Positions 55,059-64,000 of a DNA stretch of 64,000 nt are shown here, piece after piece. Each line of letters opens with the position of its first letter. The first letter of the stretch is position 1. Source of the stretch: Halisarca cf. caerulea (taxonomy: Eukaryota; Porifera; Demospongiae; Chondrillida; Halisarcidae); contig CAUJGJ010000378.1 of the NCBI GenBank assembly GCA_963170055.1, forward strand, positions 66,001 to 130,000. The letters are read 5' to 3'. A program made the translations under genes and the position numbers. Below the pieces are notes generated by a model that did not search any database, was not told where the DNA came from, and saw only the letters and a list, made by a program, of their open reading frames with translations.

Positions 55059-58000
55059 CTATACAGTAGGTGATCAGAAGCATTGTCATGTAATACACAG
55101 ACTGTATACGTAAACGTTAACTGTAAGCATCTCACCCGCATTCCGTGCCTTGCTCCTATGAGTACCACAAGGTGGTACTAGCGAGAAAGAGGCTGTTTCT
55201 ATCGTTACCTTCGAATAGCTTATACCTGTACAAAGAACAAAAGCATTGCGATATACTGCAGTGTGGAATTCCCAGACACAGACAAAGTAAGACAATCAAC
55301 AATTCATGCACTCACCATAACTGAGTGAAGGAAGCATTGTATCTGGTGTTGGGATCTATAAATGGTGAGGACAAGAAAGTGTTACCAAATTGCAATGGCT
55401 AACAAGTGACATGACTACCCACATTTGCCACACACAATCCTCTTTCAATCTTCTTCCTGATGTCGTCCATGGTTTTCTTGGTCTCAAAGTGTCCAATGGC
55501 ATCAAGTAAGGTCTTCCAGGTCACACTGCGGCCATGTTCCAACCAGTACTTCAACAGGGAGTAGTAGGAATCATCATTATCATCAGCAACTTTGGCTAAT
55601 TTGTCCAATACAGGTGCATCTACTTGTAGGAGCTCACCCACTCTTCTCCATTTCCTCAACTCCTTTACATTGGACAGAATACACTTCTCTATATCAGATT
55701 GTTCAGGTGTCTTTTCAAGAACATTTTGAGATGCCTTGCTATCCTCCTCTTTGATCACACACCCACACATCATCAGTAATGTACGGATGTAATCTTCACC
55801 AAATTCACTCCCTCTTACTCTTTTTAGAGACCTAAGAATTTCCATACTTTTCTCTCCCATTTCTTTTGGCAGGTCAGCCCACATACCTGGTCTACCACCT
55901 GCTCTCTCAATCATACCAGCAATGTCATGGAGCTCAAACCGACGAGCTACGTCAAGTGGACTCAGTCCATTGGGAAAGAGCTCATGTATGGTGTACTTTG
56001 TGCGTGGATGGGAGATAACTCTTTCTGCATACTGGCGTTGAGCTGCCGAGTCTGCTCCTGGATCAAGCTGTTTGCAGGACACGAGGGACAAATGAAGGGG
56101 ATTCAGAGGATCATCCAAAATGTGAAGCTCTTCCAGCAAATTCTGAATCACATTCCAAGACTCAAGCCTAATACACAGAGCTCGCACTAGTTTAGGCATT
56201 CTCTGCTGATCTAATGGTAAATCAGAATCAACTATGTCATCAAATAAATCCATATGTCCACTGACAGCAGCCAAACACAGGACTCTGTTGACATCAATGA
56301 GGCTATGCTTACTGAGTGTGGTTATAACATTAGTAAAGTTTCTCCCATCACATGCAATGCCACTTGCTTCAACATATGACTTCATTGTATGACTTGAAGT
56401 ACATTCAAAACCAATGCAATACTCGAAAACATTTATTCCAAAGTTATCACAATGGCTAATCCTTGCTCCAGACAATATTAACCTTTGCATTAGTTCAATG
56501 TGTTGAACTGCATAAATTAATGGTGTCACACCCCAAACATCAACTGCATTGGTATCAAATCCTCGTTTAATCAGCATATCAACTACATCCATCCTGCCAT
56601 AATTTGCAGCAGCATGAAGAGCAGTTAAGCCATCGTTGGTTGTCACATTTACCGGACAACCTTCATCCAACAATAGTTTCACTATGTCATTGTAGCCTTT
56701 CCCAACCGCCTGATGCAGTGGGGTTCCCCTTTGGTCTGCGACCATTGTCATTGATGCCTTTCCACCTGACCTAAGCAATGTACACACTGATTCCAGGTGA
56801 CCATGGATAGCTGCAGTGTGCAATGGAGACATACCCTTACTGTTTACCAGGTTGACATCCAGTCCATGCTTAACAAGCATCTCAATTATGCCAACCTCAC
56901 CAGACATAGCTGCAGCATGGGCAGCAGACATACCTTTACCATCTGTAACATTAGTTGGACAACCTTCTTTCAGCAATAAGGACACCATATCCTTGTGACC
57001 ACCTACTGCAGCGACATGAAGTGGAGTTCCTAGTTCATCAGCTGTGACTGTCATCAATCTCCTTCCACCTAACGCAATCAATGTACGAGCTGATTCCAGT
57101 TGGTTGTGATATGTTGCTGAATATAAAGGTGTAAATCCTCTATCGTCTTGTAGATTGAGGTCCAACCCATGACTCCCCAACACTTCAATAATGTCCACTT
57201 GACCAGTTTCAGCTGCAATATGTAGGGCAGTGAGACCATTGTTGATAGTTACATTCATTGGGCAGCCCTCACTCAACAGCAACGAAACTATGTCCTTGTT
57301 TCCTCGCCTTACAGCAACATGCAATGGAGTTCCTTCATCTCCAGCTATCATTGCCATTGCTCTCCTTCCCCCCAATCTGAGTAAAGCACGAACTGATTCC
57401 AATTGGCCATGAGAGGCAGCCCAGTGTAAAGGAGTTCTTCCATCATCGTCCTCTATATTAGCATCCAATCCACAGTCTATAAGATACCCAATAAGTTCTT
57501 TGTGGCCAAACAGGGTTGCATAATGGAGGACAGATACACCGTTGCTGTCTCGAGTAGTAACACAACAACCTTCCTTCAGTAGAAGTGTGACCACATCCTT
57601 GTGACCACCTGCTACAGCACAATGTAGGGGAGTCCCTCCCTTCCCGGCTATCTTTGTTAGTGACTTCCTTCCACCCAATCTAAGCAATGCACATACTGAT
57701 TTCAACTTACCACAGGCAGCTGCTAAGTGTAATGGAGTCCTACCCTTACTGTTCACAACATTGACATCCAACCCGTGATTAACCAACATTTCAAGTATGG
57801 CAACCTGACCACATTGAGCTGCAACATGGAGGGCAGTTGAGCCATCAACATCCCTTAGTCTGACATCCAGTCCATGCTTAACAAGCATCTCAATTATGTC
57901 AACCTCACCGAACATAGCTGCAAAATGGGCTACAGACAGACCGTTGCCATCTGTAACATTAGTCGGACAACCTTCTTTCAGCAATAAGGACATCATATCC

Positions 58001-60096
58001 TTGTGACCTTCCTCTGCAGCCAGATGAAGTGGAGTTCCTAGTCCATCACCTGTGACTGTCATCGATCTCCTTCCACCTAACCCAATCAATGTACGAGTTG
58101 ATTCCAGTTGATTTTCACATGCTGCTACATGCAAAGGTGTACGTCCTCTATCATCTTGTATATTGACGTCCAACCCGTGACCCACCAACATTTCAATCAT
58201 GTCCACTTGACCAGTTGCAGCTGCAATATGTAGGACAGTGAGGCCATCGTTGGTAGTCATACTCATTGGGCAGCCCTCACTCAACAGTAACAAAACTATG
58301 TCCTTGTTTCCTCGCCTTACAGCAACATGCAATGGAGTTCCTGTATCTCTAGTTATCATTGTCATTGCTCTCCTTCCTCCCAATCTGAGTAAAGCACGAA
58401 CTGATTCCAATTGGCCTTCAGAGGCTGCCCAGTGTAAAGGAGTTCTGCCGTCATCGTCCTCTATATTAGCATCCAATCCACAATCTATAAGATGCTCGAT
58501 AAGCTCTTCTCGGCCAAAGTGGGCTGCAACATGGAGGACAGATACACCGTTGCCGTCTCGAGTAGTAACAGGACAACCTTCTTTCAGTAAAAGTGTGACC
58601 ACATCCTTGTGACCACCTGCTACAGCATGATGTAGGGGAGTCCCTCCCTCCCTGGCTATCTTTGTTAGTGATTTCCTTCCATCCAACCTGAGCAAAGTAC
58701 GTACTGATTTCAACTGTCCTTTGGCAGCTGCTGAGTGTAAAGGAGTCCTACCTTCATTATCTTCAATATTGACATCCAAACCGTGATTAACAAGCAATAC
58801 AATTACATCAACTTTACCCAACATAGCTGCAAAATGGAGAGCACTCCAACCATTGCTTTCTCTGACGTCTATTGGACAACCTTCATTCAGTAATAGTGTG
58901 ACTGCATGCTTGTGACCACCTGCTGCAGCCTGATGCAGCGGAGTTCCTGCTTCACCATCCACCATTGTCATCAGTTTCCTTCCACCCACACCAAGCAACA
59001 TTTCAATAAGCTCCAGTTGCCCGTCTGCAGCTGCTGTATGCAAGAGGGTGCACCATATTGAATCACGCACGGATTTTGCTAAATTCAGAAGCAGCTCAAC
59101 TTCATCTTGTCCTTGCATAGTAGCATACATAGAAGGAGTCCATCCATTATGGTCTACCGGGTCAATGCAACAACCTTTGTCAATGAGCAGTTTCACAGCA
59201 TCTACCTGACCCTCACCAGCAGCACAATGGAGAGGTGTATGACCATCTTCATCCGCTATGTCAACTGGAACACCTAATTCTAGATACTCCTTCAGTTTAG
59301 CAGTGTCTCCAGATCGAGCAACATCAAAGATATCACATTTCCTACTATTGTGGACTCCGACATAATCCGAGCTGGGAGGAATCCTACTCTTAACAGGAGA
59401 CATACAACATCCTCTGTCCATTAGCAGTCTTATCACCTCCACCTGACCATGTGCTATAGCATGATGTACAGGAGACCAGCCGTCTTCATCAGTCAGGTCA
59501 ACTGGGACACCTAGCTCTAGGCACTCTGTCACTACAGTAGTGTCTCCTGATTGAGCAGCTTTGACAAACTTTACCCAATTCGCATCTTCAAGGCTGGAAA
59601 TATCATTCTTAGGAGTGTTGTGAACAGGTACACCAACCTGCTCATCACAAAGTACTGCTTTTGGGTTAAAATCAAGAGAAATGCTTACCGGCTCTGCTTC
59701 ACCCACATCCACAGATCCTCCATGTTCAATCAAAGCTTCCATCACTGCATATTGCTCAGACATCACTGCCCACTGCAATGGTGTTGTGTGCTCATTATCA
59801 AGTGCATTAACATCACTGCCCATCTCAATGAGAGTTCTAACACTTTCCACAAAACCATTTGCTGCTGCGTAATGTAATGCGGTACGCCTGTTGACATCGA
59901 CTATGTCAATGTAGCAACCATTCTCTTGTAAGAGATGTATTACTTCAACCTGACCACATGCTGCAGCATGATGGAGAAGAGACCAACCTTCTTCATCGGT
60001 GAGGTTCACAGGAACACCAGCATCAAGGAACTCCTTCACCCCAGGAATATTCCCAGACTGAATTGAATGAAAAATATCACCATGTTCTGCTTGCAT
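54753..60096 (-). CDS. Ankyrin-repeat protein with two death domains, copy 4 (3 exons visible, about 1673 aa)
   Basis: Modelled exons: 60096-55423 (1558 codons), 55355-55316 (40 bp) and 55058-54753 (306 bp). This is the longest copy, with several more ankyrin repeats than copy 3; blocks such as GTPLHVAVRRGNKDI and CGLDANIEDDDGRTPLHWAAS occur twice, so growth was by duplication of multi-repeat blocks. Exon 1 ends in a death domain (about residues 1471-1558: KWRRVGELLQVDAPVLDKLA...LKYWLEHGRSVTWKTLLDAI) and exon 3 in the second (LVGRKMHSRWKEFAVHL...LPRTWETVFKAL). The protein has no signal peptide or membrane segment; a cytosolic signalling scaffold is the likely role. The frame is intact. Confidence 0.85.
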
Positions 60097-62780
60097 TTTT
60101 GGCTGGTGTTCTTAATTGATATTGCCACAAAATCTTTCTGGATATTAAATAAGTTAAACACTTTGTGTACATTTATTCAACTATAGGGAAGAACAAATAT
60201 TAAATTGACACACTGTAAACATTACCACGAGTATACGCAATAGTCAAAGAGAATCAGTGTAACTGGGAAAGTTTATCAGCAGAATATGCTATTGCAATGT
60301 CCTTATTATATTTTGGGTCAAAATTGACAGACATCAAAGCTAGGCTCGTATATCAGTACGTCAAAATCAACACAACACAGGCTCAAAGGCCATCATTGGA
60401 ATCAGTAGATAATTATTCGTGCACAACATGAAGTTCCACCACTTCAAAGAGACCACTTGCATAAGTATGTGAAATGTACCCAGGACTTAGGTAGGAATGT
60501 AAGAATGTCTAATCTCGCTGGGACATGACTACAGCAAATGGAGGATTGGAGCAAAGCTGCTGTGGTATATAATCCATGTAGCCTTGTAGGCCTGTCATGC
60601 CAAATAATAACCCTGTGGAAGTGGAACTGTGAGGGCACTTATCTAATGTAAACTCCAACCATTGAGGCATTAGGGTTTAACTTTGGGTTAGTATACTTGA
60701 TACCACGGTTGGGGGACAAACTACCGTAGAGGACCTTAAGTCATGGCACTCCAGGCCAAGCATCCCACCAATTAGGTGCTTGGTTCGAGTATCTATGACT
60801 AAGTGTAGTATAATAATAACAACTACGTAGGTCAATGATTATCATTGTGGGGGTGAGCATGAGGTACATGGTAGAGGTATAAAGGCAATCGAAGAACAGC
60901 CAATTGTTTCCCGATAGTCACGATGGCTGCCCACTGTCGGCTTTGCATGATTATATGCATATGTGGAGTGGTGCACGGAGCAGAGAGGAATGTAGTGGAA
61001 TCTTAGAACGGTTGAACAACATCTAATGGGAAAATAATCAATGTGATCATACGTGATGTTATTCCTTTCGACGTTGCATCCCTGCAGCTAATCGATGCCG
61101 TGTTTCCTCACCTGCTGCGTCCTTGTCTTAAAACTGTACAACACATGCAAATTGCATAACACAGGAGTCAGGGGGAAGTGCACATTCTATCCTACCTTTG
61201 CTGTTCACCTTGTCACCAGCCAAGAGGGGGTACTCGACACGTGATTGTGCTTTTGAAGGACCAACACTGATGGCCACAATCACTTGCTCCTAAACTACCA
61301 GGTGAAAGAGAGGAAAGGGCCTGCCAAACAGGCAAACGGACCAGAAAGAGCAGAAAGCACTACATGGCTTGTTGCCAAAGGTGGTGCTACGGAGCCAGTG
61401 GAATTACGTAAGTCAAACTCATGAAGGCTTTGTTGGCTGAATGTACGACACCTGTCAAATATTATCGACTGGACGAATGATACCTGTCAAAACTTCATTG
61501 ACTGGGGGAATGACACATAATCCGCCACAGACATGACCACTGTACATCACTTTTATGCGGGGCTCGCTCAGGAGCACCCCAATAATACATCATATATAGA
61601 AATGAAGAAGCTATATAGGGGTCGTCAATACCAGACTCCTCAACTTCATGATTCAATTGGTCTTTACCGATGACCCTGTAACCTTAAGCCGTGCAGTCGG
61701 CTTGCCTCTCATCTAATTCATACAATATTCTCTGCTGCATGACCGAATGAGAATGATTCCTTCTATAACAGCGCCTCTTACCTTCCAGTGCCTTGAACAA
61801 CACCAACTCTGTCTGACTAGCGTAGCTTCCACTATTTGTTTGCCCCTTTGGCTTCAATCTATCTTGCAGCACCTGTGGCATTTTTGATACATGTGCTGAC
61901 GTCCTTGCAGGGGTCCAAAGAGTCCGTACGTATTCAGAAAAGACGATACTGAGCGGGAATTGCTACAACCCATCTGTCGATTACGACATTTCACCCCACA
62001 AACTATTTCATTATACACTCAAACAGAACATTAAGCTTCGCTTATTATTAAGAATAACATAATATACAAAGATGAACAGTGGTTCCAATAATTCTCATGG
62101 AACCATCAATAAACCTTGCAAAAGAAGAAAATTAATCATATTAAAAATTGTATGACAAACTCATTCCAACAAAATTTAATTCAACATCAGATATCCTGTA
62201 CATCCTTGTCTGTGTGTGTATGAATGTGTGTGGGTGGAATATAATATAGCCTCACGGGCATCTACATAGCTGAGTATCTTAAGTGTGTATATGTATGTTC
62301 TATATTTCTGCAGACACCGTGATACCCAGTCTGTATGGAAATGTCTGCCGGGCTTTTGTTTTCTTCACAGTATTGGACTGTTGGCAGACCAAAACTTAAT
62401 GGATCGGTAGCAAGTTAAATGTGCATGCCGCTGGTGAGATTTCACATTGGCGAGTGCAATGTTTGTGATAAGCACAGTTTCTATAGAAAACATGGTGACA
62501 ATCAAGTGTTGATGATTCCGAAAGAATTGTTCAGTTGTTGGCAAATGATATTATTATTGTATGAATGACTTAAGCAATTTTATAAAGCTGATTACTGAAT
62601 CATAACCTTATATGGGTAGTAGGGATGGGCGATATTGGTTTTAATCAGCCACGATTATTGCCCAACAAAATTCGCGATTATCACGATTATCGTACAGCAC
62701 TAGAATCCTATAGTATGTGTACATTCAACAAATGTATGAAATTCGGGTACACCTAACCAAACATTATTGGTACTTGACAG
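60097..62780. repeat. 5' flank of copy 4, paralogous to 46267-49670
   Basis: Collinear with the copy 3 flank apart from the two elements inserted there. No ORF retained between the copies and no RNA gene recognised. Confidence 0.6.
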
Positions 62781-63059
62781 GGTTCTATCTAGAATTTTAA
62801 TTTTGGGGGGGTAAGCTTGAGTATAACAGTGAATGACTGCCTCGCAAGATTTTCACGTAAATTTGATGCATGTATTGTGTGTATATAGCAGGGTGATCGG
62901 GGGGGGGGGGGTAACTACAAAGTATAGTAGGGGGGCAGATACGTACGTACATGTATGCATATGTGATATCCTTGACATCTGTTAAATAATGCATGCACAT
63001 GCCTGTGCATGCAGATATGTATAATATTGAGTGCAGAGGTATATGTAAGTAGCTAGGGG

Positions 63060-63098
63060 GGGCATTCCCCCCCCCCCCCCCCCCCCCCCTCCCCAGGG
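63060..63098. repeat. Poly(C) tract
   Basis: A run of more than 20 C after gggggggcatt, giving adjacent G-rich and C-rich runs. Confidence 0.9.
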
Positions 63099-63224
63099 AA
63101 AAATGAGTTTTTAGCTTATATAAGGTTGTATTTTGAGGCCATTTTAGACCATTCAAGGCTGATTTTGACACTCAAGTAGGAGGCTCTCCATAGTAATAAA
63201 ACGAGTGCCTGTGTGCATACATGT

Positions 63225-63600
<376 letters not shown>

Positions 63601-64000
63601 GTGCAGATATATTATGGAGTGTTGGGGGGTATACATAGTTAACTAGAGGGATCGATCTAGGGGCATGCCCCCTACCGAAAATTTGAATTTTTAGGTCATA
63701 TAAGGTTGTATTTGAGGGCTTCTTCGATCATTCCAGGTTCATTTTGACACTCAAGTAGGGCCTTCTCTATAATAATTTGTACTGCAGTTAGAATTTTTGG
63801 GGGTGGAAGCTGGGGAGTTTGGGGTAGAAGTTTCCCCCTAACCCCCACCCCTCACTGGATAGAACCCTTCTTGAACTGGAAAGAGCTAAGTATAGATTAT
63901 AGCACAAGGTAGAGGTTGCATTGGGATTCATCACCTGAGATGCAGCCGAGGGTGATAAATTTCATTGCAACCGATACTGAATTGTGATAACTGTCTTACA

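Larger units (their letters stand above)
46267..60096. repeat. Tandem gene-array unit from the copy 3 start to the copy 4 start (about 13.8 kb)
   Basis: Holds the copy 3 5' flank, shared blocks at 49.7-51.6 kb, CA tracts, two minisatellites and the copy 4 gene. It provides the empty site for several insertions in the other units and itself carries a hAT-like element and a pogo-like MITE. Confidence 0.8.

Overview
The window looks like nuclear DNA of an early-branching animal, most likely a demosponge. The basis is indirect: intron-rich genes with short GT-AG introns, a TTAGGG-type repeat, ankyrin/death-domain genes in tandem, KDZ-type transposase exons, MITE-like elements, and very long CA/GT and minisatellite tracts. 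I see no bacterial operon, no rRNA or tRNA gene and no CRISPR array.

The framework is a tandem array of four paralogous minus-strand genes (copies 1-4), each encoding a very long ankyrin-repeat protein with death domains. Their start codons lie at 1282 (copy 1, cut by the window edge), 15872, 46266 and 60096. Exon 1 of copies 2-4 is one uninterrupted exon of 1350-1558 codons with about 30 ankyrin repeats and a death domain. It is followed by a 40-bp exon and by an exon with a second death domain, all in consistent phase. Each complete unit also carries, just 3' of the gene, a 29-bp minisatellite (about 112, 52 and 31 copies) and a CA microsatellite. The normal unit is about 13-14.6 kb.

The copy 2-copy 3 interval is about 17 kb longer. 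Comparing paralogous flanks places the extra DNA between about 20.82 and 38.03 kb. It holds two adjacent plus-strand, multi-exon genes: a KDZ-type transposase-like protein (24070-27020, 9 exons, 640 aa) and a P-loop ATPase resembling the DUF927/SF3 class that ends in a PHD finger (27401-34303, about 22 exons, 938 aa). The pair is flanked by two 19-bp tandem arrays (21.7-22.7 and 35.1-35.4 kb) that are reverse complements of each other. I interpret this as a large two-gene mobile element, or a descendant of one. It is the most interesting object here.

The paralogous units also act as natural empty sites, so several copy-specific insertions can be defined: a 104-bp TIR element with 9-bp target duplications (5470-5573), two pogo-like MITEs with TA duplications (20363 and 47333), a 668-bp hAT-like element with 8-bp duplications (48147-48814), a 2.4-kb insertion in the 5' flank of copy 2, and a GT-rich TIR-bounded repeat near the right edge. 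Exon models are read by eye from splice signals and phase; no alignment or database search was run.
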